A stretch of 64,000 nucleotides of DNA from Cryptomeria japonica (lineage: Eukaryota > Streptophyta > Pinopsida > Cupressales > Cupressaceae), in NCBI RefSeq assembly GCF_030272615.1, contig NC_081412.1, positions 479,351,157 through 479,415,156 of the forward strand. Direction: 5' to 3'. How positions within the stretch are numbered: position 1 is the stretch's first letter; each line of letters begins with the position of its first letter. The translations under genes and the position numbers were made by a program. Below, in pieces: positions 34,850 through 45,772 of this stretch. A model generated the notes under the pieces. The model was not told where the DNA came from. It ran no database searches and saw only the letters and a list, made by a program, of their open reading frames with translations.

Positions 34850-35976
34850 ATTAGGTTAAAAGTGGGGGATAATAGTGAAAACGTATGCTTGGGTCCAGTT
34901 GGACAGCCTGTTGATCCTCCTACGCACAATGCAGATTATGAGGTGCATGAGATGCATGATGCACCAAATGTTATGACACAAACTGGAGGATACCCTAAGG
35001 AGTCCCCGCATGCTAGAGGCGAGGAGGCACCTTCATCATACATTGATGATGTAGTGGTAAGATTTGTATTTTCACAGGTCATTCTATATTTTAAATGAAT
35101 ATTTATAATCTAGATAATATTAAGTACTAATTTTTATTTACATGGTCTATTTAACAGTTGATGACCAAGGAGGAGTTGACACAGATCCAGGAGAGCACCT
35201 TGACAACCATTTCATTTGGCCTTGATAGCTTGATGGTACATATATTATTGCACCTAATCGTTTGTATTTTATTGTACATACATGCTCATCATTTATATTG
35301 GTATTAATTAGATTATGTATCAACTTGCATGTATATCTTATTTTACTCTTGTAGGGTACAAGCAGCACGATTGCGAGGCTGTGTAATTTAGGATCTGGTA
35401 GTGCAGTTGGAGATAAGGGAAAGGTAATTGAATGCAAATATGATTGAATTAATAGTTTAAATAACTTATAGTGATTATACACGTCTAGACATAGATTGAT
35501 AGTTTCATATACTTGTTGTGTATATGTACAGAGAATTCTTGGCTTCACATCCTTGTTGACTACACCCAGTATACTTGAAGATGAAGAAGAAGAGATGCCT
35601 CTAGTACATGTGTGTTTATTTTATTTTGTGTTTAGTAGATATAATTTGTTATTATCAGTGACAATTATATGCTAACTTGTATCAATGTCATGTTTGTGAA
35701 CATATGTAGGTTGTGTATGAAAATATTGAAAACATACCTCCTCTACCGAAGACATACATCAAGAGTCATGCAAAGCCGAAGAGAAAACGTGGAGATGAGG
35801 TAAACAATAATAGTTCAATTATAGTTCATTTTTATGTTAACTTTTCAAATGTGAGTTATATAATATAACTAATCTTAATCGTGGTTTGTTTTTTCTTGTG
35901 CAAGATCCTTCAGAGCCGAGCAGTGCGACGAAGAGGATCGATTTTGATGATCCATCAACAGCTTAGGATGTTATAG
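34850..35976 (+). CDS. Spliced gene fragment, six exons in one open frame, function unknown
   Basis: Putative exons: up to 35056, 35158-35235, 35355-35423, 35532-35609, 35710-35799 and 35905-35976. All five introns begin GT and end AG, all are phase 0, and the joined frame has no stop until TAG at 35974. The acceptors follow T-rich tracts. The first exon includes VGQPVDPPTHNADYEVHEMH, later ones TKEELTQIQESTLTTISFGL and an acidic EDEEEEM, and the fifth a basic KPKRKRGDE that could be a nuclear localisation signal. The start is uncertain: the open frame reaches back to about 34820, with no convincing ATG. I do not recognise a domain. It could be the 3' half of a host gene or an accessory ORF of a DNA transposon. 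Confidence 0.4.
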
Positions 35977-36299
35977 ATAGTTTTGGGATGCTTACATATC
36001 TAGTTGGAATGCATATTTTGTATATGGACATACATTCACATATATAGACATACATTTTGTTTGAGTTGGTGTTTATGCCATATTTGTGTATGGACATACA
36101 CTTATAATCATTTGATATTTTTACATATACAGTGTTGTCATCAATTTTAGCACGGCCAAAATCATGAGGCAACCCTATGAAACTGGTCTATTTCATACCT
36201 TACAATCTCCGAGAGAGCTTGATCAACTCCGTCGGTTATCTCATTTAGCTTTTTGCTTTTCATTTTTATTGTTTTTAAGTTTTTAAGATTTGCAGTTTT
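35977..36299. other. Non-coding, TATGGACATACA repeats
   Basis: Three copies of a GTATATGGACATACA-like motif near 36017, 36040 and 36095. Otherwise no feature. Possible 3' untranslated region of the preceding frame. Confidence 0.35.
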
Positions 36300-37400
36300 C
36301 CCTATAGGTTAGACTTTAAAATTTGACCTACAGGGTTCCTTCTTTTCAAAGGGAATTGCACATCGGACTTTAAAGTCCGATGTGCAAAGGTTTGATTTTC
36401 CCCTGCAGATCGGACTTTAAAGTCCAACCTGCAAGGTCCTTAAACCTGCAAGTCGGACTTTAAAGTCCCAACTGCATGTTGTTTTTCATGGCGTGCATGT
36501 CGGACTTTAAAGTCCAACTTGCAAGAGGTTAGTCTTGCATGATGGACTTTAAATTCCGACATGCACCACACAATTAACCATTAATGATCGCATTTATTGC
36601 TAATTTTGAGGTTTATTTATTAATCATTTGAGGTTATTTCTTCATTTTGTTTTGAGTTTTCTCCTCTGCTCGTGAATTTGACTTTGATTCATCGCCAGTC
36701 ACTTGATTTTCTTCAGCCGCGTGGATTCAGGTAGGGTTTTGTTTGTTTTATAGTTTTTCTTTTCCTTTCGAGGGCATTCATTTTTCTGTTGTCGAGGGCA
36801 CTCATTTTTTTTTTTGTTGTCGGAGGGCAATCGAACATTGAAATCCGATTTCTCTTAAACCTTCTCTTCGGGTTGAGGGCAATTAGATTTTATTGTCCGA
36901 TTTCCCTTTGATCCATTATACGTTCCCCCCTCTCCCCTCGCCTACAAGTTGGGCTTTAAAACTCGACATGCAGGCTGATATACAGAGATAACTCTCTGCA
37001 TATCGGACTTTAAATCCTGATATGAAGGAGGGTAAACCTCACATATTGGACTTTAAAGTCCGATATGCAAGAGGAGATTATCTGATTGACATGTTGGGCT
37101 TTAAAACCCGACATGTCAATTGATTGCCCTTCCCCAACACATCGGACTTTAAAGTCCGATGTGCTAGTCTTTCAAATGATTTACATCCGCACATCGGACT
37201 TTAAAGTGCGATGTGCTAATGATTTTTCCTACCTTGCACATCGGACTTTAAAGTCCGATGTGCCGATGACTTCCCCCAATTCGCACATCGGACATTAAAG
37301 TCTAATATGCAAGTAAAGATGTTTTATCCTTGCAGACCGGACTTTAAAGTCTGATGTGCAAATTTTGACTCCTAAGTTGCAGATCAGAATTTTTTCCCCG
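36300..37400. repeat. Array of short palindromes centred on TTTAAA
   Basis: About 15 copies of a ~26-base palindrome whose best form is the arm CACATCGGACTTT followed by its complement. They lie in two blocks (36300-36570 and 36940-37400) about 45-50 bases apart; the stretch between has none. Perfect copies occur near 36358, 37136 and 37236. Variants keep the dyad with paired changes, for example GTTGGGCTTTAAAACCCGAC near 37085. Spacers are unrelated to each other, so this is not a simple tandem satellite. It lies just upstream of the first E-element frame. Not a CRISPR array: the repeats are self-complementary and diverged, in plant DNA. Confidence 0.8.
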
Positions 37401-37524
37401 ACCTGTAATTTTTGACAGTTTTGCTCCCAAGCCTGTTCTGAGTCCGATTGATAAAATTTGGTTTTATTGATGATGATAACTGTCAAAGAAGCTAATCCTT
37501 AGTGTTTAATGTAGTCATTTGCAA

Positions 37525-38808
37525 ATGTCAAGGCCCACTCAAGACAAATCAGAGCCTTCTCTGAGTTAGTTGGAATCTTCACCGGATAAAACATCAGCAA
37601 AGAAGATGAAGTACAAGTATGATAAGTACTTGAATTTGATCCTGGAAAGTTCAGTAGATTCAAACATCAAGGAGATCAAAGATACAAAAATTGGTCATTT
37701 TAGTATGTAGGAATTTATTGATTGAGTTGAGAAAGCTCATTCCCGCCTAACAAACTTGATCAAATCTGAGTTGCATAAATATGCTTCCTTCCCAGTTGCA
37801 GCTCATGATCTGGATTTTGTACTTGTAGTAGCGGATCACTTCGATCTGAATACAAGACAGGTTAGGGATGCTGATCAAAATGTGATCATGACTTTGGATA
37901 GTGTTTTCTTCAACAATGTTTTCAAAGGTTCTTCAATTGAGGAAGTAGCCGATATTTCTCAAGAAAGTGCTCAGGAGTACTATGAGAAAAATGAGGTCAA
38001 GTGCAAGAAAGTGATCAATACAGTGTACCTCTCTGCTGCTAGAAATTCTACCACCTCATGATGGCCTAAGTATTTCCACAGAAGTGACTTCAATGAGGAG
38101 TACAATGATATGGTCACCATGTTGGCAAGAGTGAAGGGTTTAAAGGATTCTCATTACTTTCAAAGCTGGATGTGTTATTACATAACTATAATCAAGAAAG
38201 GGGCTCCTACGATTGATTGGGGTGAGCAGATCAGTGATGCACGTTGCGCATAGTTAAAAGAAGTCAAAGTGACATTGACATTTTATATGACCTCTTACTT
38301 GGTTTATGCAGCTGCTTCTATGAGGCAATATCCAAGTTTATCTACCAAAGGTGACAAGAGATTAGTACCTATATGGGAATACTATGATCAACTCACGATC
38401 AAGAATCAAGGTAGCCATTTTAGGAGAGTCAATGATGCCTTATTTGCTATGTGGAAGTGCATGTTTGATAAAAGCCTACAAAAGAAAAGATTATCAAAGG
38501 CTGTATATAATAGGATGTCTCATTTTGGATGCATTTTTCTTCAGTTTCCAATGTTCACTTACATCCGGATTGGATGTTTCTTAGGTGAACCCTTCATTTT
38601 ACCAAGGTATCCTTATGATAAGATCATCCTCATGGAATTGTGTCAAAAACTGATCTATGTGCATGAAAAGCAATCGCAAGCACATAAGACCGGATTGAAG
38701 TTCCCAGAACCTATTTGCAGGTACTCGGTTTTGACAAATCCCAAGGCCAAAAAACATGGAGGAAGAAATGCAATGGAATACTATAAGAAGATTCAAGGCA
38801 CGAAATAA
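37525..38808 (+). pseudogene. E-element first ORF, unknown protein, ~428 codons
   Basis: ATG at 37525 (MSRPTQDKSEPS), stop at 38806; one frame with in-frame stops near 37567, 37708, 37723, 38059 and 38251. The last 180 codons are uninterrupted (38269-38808). Visible segments: KYDKYLNLILESS, FPVAAHDLDFVLVVADHFDL, and a C-terminal part rich in aromatic residues (QYPSLSTKGDKRLVPIWEYY, then FLGEPFILPRYPYDKIILME). No zinc knuckle, protease or polymerase motif. Unrecognised; the length and position suggest a gag-like or plant-transposon-associated protein, but that is inference. The second ORF (42268 on) may be its continuation, separated by inserted DNA. Confidence 0.5.
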
Positions 38809-40209
38809 TTTTGATTTTTGTGGCATGAAGAACATGTTGGGACTCATAAAATTTGAGTATTTTGAGAGGACCATTTCAAAATTTTGCTCTGCACTTTCAA
38901 AGGACCACCTAATGAGTCAATCTGAGAGGCCTACTTTGAGGGCATGTAAAATGGAGCCAGTTGATTATTAAGGGGTAAGGCCTTGGAAACTTGTTGTACA
39001 CCTTTAATTTAAGCTATGCAATGTTCTACAACTTTCAGATTTTAGTTTAGCTCAGTTTATCAAGTACCCTTTTCAAGGGGTGGACTGAAAGTTGTTCTAT
39101 GCACATATTCAGATTTTATTAAGTGGCCTAATTTGAGGCTTTGCATTTCATGACCAATTTCTCTTCATGTTGAAATTAAAATTACATTGAATTGTATGCA
39201 TATAGGTAAGTCCACATGTTAATTTTCAAGTCCCCATGAATCCATTTTCTCAGTTTGGTAAGTTCAATCCATTTGCAGTTTGTATTGTTTGCATAGGTCC
39301 CTGTTTCAGCAGCTAGTCAGAGCACCACTTTGCACGTGTAAAATTTGCCCCGGTGAATTTCATGTCAGGATGTTTATTCCGAGCTATTGCTAGTATGAAA
39401 GACAAGCTATATTTCCAGTTTGAAGCCCTTACCAATATGTTTGATCAGTTTCCTAAAGGGTTTCTTGAGCCATTTTATTCAGTGTTTTGTACTTTCATTG
39501 TTGCCCCTGTTAAAGTGGCTATTTTCATGAGCTACCATTTGCACCCAGTTAGCCTTTTGGTCAAACTAAATAGTCCACAGTCTTCCTTGTACTTCAAAGT
39601 ATCTATGCCTCAAATTTGGGGATCCACGGAGATTATCTCATATTTTTAGTAAAGGCATTTTGTGGTCCCTGCACATTGATTTTATCAGGTTTGTATGCTG
39701 ACAGAGCCATTTAATCAACTTCGTTGATTAATATCTTATCATCCAGGATTCTTCATGAGGAGTGGTTTTTTAGGATGAAAGTTAGCACATCAGAGTACAT
39801 GCCTATCAGTTTGTGAAGTTCAGGAAGTTGTTCTGACCAGTTTTTGAAATTCCTCTTTAGGTTTAAATGTGAAAATGTGACACATTTGTCTGATAGTTAC
39901 AGATTAACTTTTAATAATCAGAACACTGTGTCGGTCAAATCCAGAGGTATATTCAATATTCTTGAAGGCTGTTCAAATGTCAGTGGCATGAAAATTAATT
40001 TTTTTAGTCAAATCCACTTTGGGGCCCGACCTGACTTGTAACTTCACTACGCCTTTTGAATCAAGCTTTAAATCGTTATTTTAAAATCATATGTTTATAT
40101 GATTTAAATATGAAGGAGTGGCATTTGTATCATTGAAGAGCAGAGAGATGAAATATTTTCCAAGGTCGACATAGTTGTCAACCTTGTAGCCACCACCAAT
40201 TTCTATGAG
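38809..40209. other. Non-coding stretch within element E
   Basis: About 1.4 kb with stops in all frames apart from short open segments (39353-39649 and 39844-40041 on the plus strand) that show no motif. It may mark inserted DNA separating the two E-element ORFs. Composition is similar to its neighbours. Confidence 0.35.
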
Positions 40210-40590
40210 AGATGTGACCTAGGTGGCTCTTGAATGGGCTCGAAAGAACATTGAGAGCAATCCTCATCTGGTTGACTTGATTGAGGTCAGGAAGGCAGGG
40301 GAACTTGATTTTGGGAAGAATCTGTGTGCTCAAAATAATGAGGAAGCTTCTCCAGAGTGTCTCTCCACTAGTGGACACAAAATAAAGAGTATTTCAGAAT
40401 GATATGTTCTAGACTGCAATTCAGAGGTATCTACACTCTTGAAGGATGGAGAATCCCACACAGAGATAAAACCTGTAGAATTATTATATTTGGATGGTCC
40501 AAGTTTTGAAAGCTCTGGTAGCATCTCCAAGAAATATAAGGGGCCATCGGTGCTTTTAGGAGTTATATGAGATGGCGTGGAAATTGAGAA
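40210..40590 (+). pseudogene. Fragment of a METTL16/FIO1-like RNA N6-adenosine methyltransferase
   Basis: The plus strand, with stops near 40219, 40399 and 40567, reads VALEWARKNIESNPHL, VDLIEVRKAGELDFGKN, then a variable linker, then KYKGPSVLLGVI-DG near 40530-40575. This order resembles the segment of METTL16-family methyltransferases after the SAM-binding motif, where a D-VALEWA-KN-ESNPH-LIEVR stretch is followed in plants by a variable insert and a GP-LLGV-DG strand that precedes the NPPF motif. That motif is absent here, so this would be an internal piece. In plants the family (FIO1) modifies U6 snRNA. Single-exon, stop-broken, flanked by PPR-like units; probably a captured or processed fragment. 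Assigned by eye. Confidence 0.5.
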
Positions 40591-41165
40591 GCCATTAAAA
40601 CCTTAGAAAATGCAATGGCAGGTGTATGGCCTACGTTAGATGAATGCATTTAAAAATTCAAGGAAAATGCAATGGCAGATGTATTGCTAATTTTCCCCTT
40701 ATGTGCCTGCATGGAGTGGAATATGGAAAAGAGCATCAGAAAGTTTTAAAGAAAATGCAATTGGCAGGCGTATTACCAAATCCTCCCTGTTGTGCAGAGG
40801 AACGTGATGGTGTAATGACGTTAAACCAATTTCCTTGTGTGGCTGCTGAAAATGTTTAGAAAATTTCATGTGAATGCAATCAGCAGTTGTTGCCTCCTCC
40901 TCGCATGGCTATGGGTTAAGGCATTTCAAACCTTTAAAACAAATGCAATCTGCAGGTGTTGAGTTACCTCAACGAACCTTGCCAATATCCTTTCAGCAAC
41001 ATGGTGAATAGACCACATGAAACTCAAGCAAAAGCACTTGGCAGGCGTAAAACCAAATTCCACGACCTCTGCCAGCATCCTCCCCTACGTGGAAATGGTA
41101 AAGGCGTTAGTAGCTTGCTTTGACTAAGGTGTTTTAAGAAACTTTCAAGCAAATACAAGTGCTAG
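40591..41165 (+). pseudogene. Degenerate pentatricopeptide repeat units
   Basis: At least five ~105-base units on the plus strand carry a MQLAGV-P-like codon string: near 40605, 40660, 40760, 40940 and 41035. The clearest read KMQLAGVLPNPP and GVKPNSTTSASILPYVEMVKA, which matches the helix-turn core of plant PLS-type PPR motifs (MQLAGVKPNSTTFASILPACA). Units are out of frame with each other and contain stops. PPR proteins bind organellar RNA; this remnant cannot. The phrase KPNSTT-SILP is common in gymnosperm and lycophyte PPR proteins, which is a weak hint to the organism. The units directly adjoin the METTL16-like fragment. Confidence 0.6.
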
Positions 41166-42254
41166 GTGTACAAGATTTATCCCACATTGGTAGTTGGGAG
41201 GAGAGTACATGTGTTTAAAACTAAAGCTACACACTTCTATAGTGTCAAAGCTTAAGGGATTTTGACAGGAGGATAGCTCAGTGACCTGGTGGACCCCACG
41301 TGCATGCACACATCCCAAGGCAACCCAAATTTTGCAGAAGAAGGGCAGATTAACCACCGTGCAAGTTGAAGGTGGATCAACGGCTATCGCTATACCACAG
41401 TGGAAATACATCCAAACTTTAATAATTGTGACTTGGCGACTAGATGGTGGGCCCAGTAGGTGAGCAACTCATGTGTTAAAGGTTGACTGGGTCTGACGTA
41501 GATCCAATGGATGCCACCATACCATTTGAATTTATACAATTTCATTTTATCAAGGGTAATTTGGATTTGTCTCTTTTAGTATTCTCTGAGAGTGTAATGT
41601 TTGTCTTTTAGGTATTCTTCTAGGAAGGATTTAAATCCTAAAACCCAGCATTAATGATTTTGAATGTGTATATTGGATGTATATATAAGCATGATTTTGT
41701 GACAGAGCGGAGGATTGTGTTAATGTAATGCATTAATACATGAAAATTCAATGTCGAAAGTAACTTGCATCTGAGATTTCTCTTCCATTTTTATGCATGA
41801 CTCTGTGGCTAGGATAAGGCACTGGTCTTTTGTAATGTTGAAGGAACCAATCTTAAAATCCAATCAGAATATCTTTTTCTTTATATTCTATGGTAGTGTT
41901 CCACCTATCTCAAGCTCAAATGTAGTTGAGAGTCAATGTGAATATAGCTAGTTTGCAGTGCTTTCCTTATTGTTGAGCTATGTCTGAGATTTCTACTTTA
42001 ATGGTGATGATATGTGTGATTTTAAGACTATATTTGAAGTGCATCACAGGTAAACCCGCCCAGGCCTTGTAGAGCCTGAAGAGAAGAAGGATTAATATCC
42101 TTGTCAAGTTGGTCCAGTTTGTCTTTTGAAATCATAGTTGAGGTTAGCTACCTTTCAAAATTTGGTTACAGATTATATGGGTTGTTGATTTTGTTGTTCA
42201 GCATAAAAAGGAACCAATAGAACAATCTCAAGAGAAGTTACACCCATGTTTTTA
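41166..42254. other. Non-coding stretch within element E
   Basis: No gene seen. GGATAGCTCAGTGACCTGG near 41271 resembles a tRNA A box, but I see no B box. A TATATATAAGC near 41690 could be a TATA element. The 3' edge runs into the second E-element ORF. Confidence 0.35.
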
Positions 42255-42267
42255 GATTTAAGGATGT

Positions 42268-44610
42268 ATGGGCGGATTTCAAGATGAAGAAGACATAAGA
42301 AGGATGGATTTCAGTCGTCTTACCCTGGAGAAGATTGAAAATTTAGATTTGGCAAAGATCCCAATGACCATGGAAAACACTAATGCATAATAGACCCAGT
42401 CTATTATGAAAAGAAGATTGTCGACTCTCCACTTCCACTAGTGCAATGGTCGAAAAAGGAGAGTAAGTCTATCCCTCAAAGAATCTCTCCCATTTTGGCA
42501 AACACCAATGCATGGTTGTTAAAAAGGAATCTTAGAATGAAACAACTTCCTGCTAGTTCTGGAGATGACGATAATAGTGATGGTCCGGTTGGTAAGACAG
42601 CTACGACTGAAACAAGAACCAAGGGCAAAGCAGATCAACAAGCACTATCCTCGGCCCATGCAACACAATCTAAGGGGAAAGGACCCAAAATTAAGTTCAC
42701 AATTAAAGGGTCCAAAAAAGGTGAATCATCTTCAACAACGCAAGAGACAGCCACAAAGGAACCAAAACAAAAGACTGCTAGAGATACTGAAAAAGAGGAG
42801 ACAAAAGAAGGTGAAATTCCTCAACAAGAGGAAGCACAAGTTGAAGAAACGTCACATCTTGGTGAAGTTAATGTCTCGGCCACTTCACAAGCACCAACTC
42901 ATTCAGAGGTGATTACCCATTCCAACGATCCTGATTCTGATCAAGAGGAAGAGGAATTCGATGATGAGGACTTGGGCATGGACAAGACATAGTCAGAAAC
43001 TGCTCAACAATTTTTTGCATTATCCAACTTTTCTAGTCTAGATGATATTCCCTCAACCACCATTGAATCTTCAATGTTGGAGTTTCTTGAAGCTATGGAG
43101 CAAGCGTTTGCGAAACAACAGATGATGACTTTACCTTCTACGATGTTCATAATAGAAATTCCATCTCTGGTAAGCACTGAAGTTATTTCTACTATGGTGG
43201 CCATAACAGAAATTGCACCTCTGGTTAGTACTCAAATTGTTTCCACTGCACATTCCACTCTCTCCTCTATGGTCGTAACTGAAGAGGGGTCAGCATCAAT
43301 ATTTGTTACTACATCAGCAAGCACATCATTGGATATTTCAGCATTGATATCAATATTAACATCTACAACCACTGCAAGTTCAAGGCAGTTTGCTCCTGAA
43401 ATACCAAGTGAGACTTAGCAAGAAGCTACTACTCCACCCGCCAATCTAGAATTACCACCTTGGATGGAGGTAGTAGCACCAAAGAGGAAGAAACGGGTAA
43501 TTTTTCCTGATGAGTTTGATTTTGAGCAGTTGCTTCCTCCAAAGCCCAAAAGACCAAAGAAGCCAAAGATTGTCTCTCGGGTGTTAGTAGACCCGACTTC
43601 TAAAAGGAAGTATGTTGAGGTCATGGTACCATCATCGGATAAGAATAAATATGATATACAACCTGAGGATTACATCATGCAAACCATAGAGCTTGGGGTG
43701 GAGAAGCATGAGAGTGTTAAGTTGGATTCTCAAACAGTCTTTAACTCTTTGTTACGGAGATTTGACCAAGAGAGGGATGAGAAGAATAAATTAAAACATA
43801 AATGTGAACAATTGACTAATGTTCTTCTGAAAGTTACACAATCCTCTCAAGAATTTGATCCCATAGGATCCTCAATGGACACTAAAGCTCTTAAGAAAAT
43901 TGAACAGGTAGGAGCCAAGGGTCGAGTGGTGGATGAGTGGATTGCACGACTGAAGTCAGAAGGGTCTCATCTCCTAAGTTCAACAATTGGTTTATTGGTC
44001 GATTTTGAAGTAATGCAAAGTCAGATGCAAAGTGTCAAAACTTCATTATCTCGGGAGATTGAAGATATTGAGAAGAGTACAATCCTTTGGAGCAAAATGG
44101 AGGACTTCAGAATAGACGTCCTTGTTGAAAATAAAGTGGTTCCTTCAAGGGATAAATATATCCAAATCTTGTCGCTATTGTCTCAAAAGAAAGAGACAAT
44201 AAGGTTGATGACAGTAGCGTTGGATCGATAGAGGAAGGAAGATGATGATGAGATTGATCTCATTTCTGCCAGAAATTGTTGAACTTCCTTGTTATCTGTA
44301 TGATGACAATCAGAATCTCATTACTAGTGATTCCATCACGCAGGAATTTCTTTCCTTAATGGATCACTGCATGAGACATGATTTCTCACTTAGTGCATTC
44401 AATAAGTTACTGGAGATCTAAGTCAATTTTGAAGTCCTCGCATCCATGCTGAAGGATGGGAAAAAGAAATATGTAGAGGCAGAGGATACGATTTCCCTTG
44501 TTCATGTAATCACAGATTCTACCCCAATTTTGCACCAAGCAGAGATGGAGGCCATCCTGACTAAGTCCGAAGAATCCCACAAATCAAACGAGGAGGAGAA
44601 AGATGAATAA
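42268..44610 (+). pseudogene. E-element second ORF, unknown protein, ~780 codons
   Basis: Candidate ATG 42268 (MGGFQDEEDIRRMDF), then a frame change near 42395 into a frame open from 42441 with stops at 42990 and 43416, running to 44229. A further shift near 44262 leads to the end at 44608 (SEESHKSNEEEKDE). Order of regions: basic/Lys-rich stretch (GKGPKIKFTIKGSKK near 42680); acidic tail DSDQEEEEFDDEDLGMD near 42930; Ser/Thr-rich part; a Pro/Lys cluster PKRPKKPK near 43550; then a long helical, probable coiled-coil region (RRFDQERDEKNKLKHKCEQL near 43750) to the end. No enzyme motif. Unrecognised. Together with 37525-38808 it may form one large non-autonomous element protein. Confidence 0.5.
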
Positions 44611-45640
44611 AGTGTCCCTTTTTGACATTTTCTTTTCATGTAGTTGCATTGTTAGATGTTGCAAGTTTTCCCGTAGATGTATATTTTCTTTCTGATGTAG
44701 TTGTAGTCAAGTGGGACTGTGCAGTTGAATTAGTCAACTATGCCCACATTTTTCTCCACTCTTCTTATATATAAGGGGGACCCTCATTTGTATATTTTTA
44801 TCTTTGATTATGCTAAGAAAAACTCTGCCAAATTTTTGCCTCAACTAAGACTTTGAGCTTTTGTTGTGAAAATTTGATCAATCAAATAAAGAAAGAAATT
44901 TTATTTGATCCCAAACTTTGTGTTGTGTTTAAAAATTGCTTATATGAGTTGATGTTCTTACGTTCATGACTTATATATGTTCTTGAATTTTTTGATATAG
45001 GAGGTGTTGTTAAGTGGGTAAAAGAGCTCTTGAATTGTGAAAGTAGACTTTGTGCTCCTTGAATATTTGGGAAATTTTCTATTGTTAAGTGATTAGTAGT
45101 AGGCTTTGTATTGCTACTATTGCTTGTAGTTTTAAGGATTAAGGAATTATACTTGAAGACTTTGAGCTGCAAGATTGAATTCCTTACCATTGTGATAATT
45201 AGTTAAGTTAGTGTTATATTCAAGAAAGACTTTGTGTTTCTTGCTTATAAAATCTTGGTATAGTTTGTTGGATTAATTCGTTAATTTCCTTAAGTATCAA
45301 AGTGATAGGTAAATTGTAACAAAGTGGAGGGAGAATACATTAACTCTGAAAAAAGAGAGTTATATGCCCAACACTAACCCACTGATTTTAATTTCTTATT
45401 AATTAGAGAAGAAATTTCAAAGGGACCCTCCCCTTGATGAGAGGAGAGATTAATTTGTCAACATAGTTGTGTGTGAATCATATATTTTGTCATTGGTACG
45501 CTAGTGACAAATATTCACCCAACATATAGAAGTTGATACTTGATCATATAAATTATTGCTCATTTGTGCATGGTGTTATCATGGAAATCTTTAATCTTCA
45601 TTCCAATAATTAACAATGGTTATTAATGGTTATTTAATGA
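44611..45640 (+). other. Possible LTR-like downstream region of element E
   Basis: Purine-rich GAGGAGGAGAAAGATGAA precedes a candidate TG (TGTCCCTTTTTGAC, 44613). A TATATATAAGGGGGAC lies near 44766 and a candidate CAACA end near 45523. This looks like an LTR with a promoter, but I found no matching copy upstream of 37525, so an LTR pair is not supported. Confidence 0.3.
44764..44778 (+). promoter_or_regulatory. Candidate TATA box
   Basis: CTTATATATAAGGGG, a strong plant TATA match, within the LTR-like stretch downstream of element E. Confidence 0.35.
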
Positions 45641-45772
45641 ACAATACAATTCATTTCATTTCATCGTAAGTGTTGTTTGTATAATGAACAATACAATCCA
45701 TTTAATGAACAATACAATTCATTTAATGAACAATACAATACAATTCATTTAATGAACAATACAATACAATTC
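45641..45772. repeat. Short AT-rich tandem repeat
   Basis: About five imperfect copies of a 21-26 base unit (TTTAATGAACAATACAATTCA), abutting the 358 bp satellite. Confidence 0.8.

Noticed and set aside
36300-37400. CRISPR-like pattern of repeats and unique spacers
   Set aside because: Repeats are self-complementary palindromes with many variants in plant nuclear DNA; no cas genes, and the length and conservation do not fit.
41265-41300. tRNA or SINE start (GGATAGCTCAGTGACCTGG)
   Set aside because: The A-box-like sequence has no B box at the expected distance and no tRNA fold that I can draw.
44613-45523. 3' LTR of element E
   Set aside because: TG..CA ends and a TATA box are suggestive, but no second copy exists in the window and no primer site precedes the first frame.
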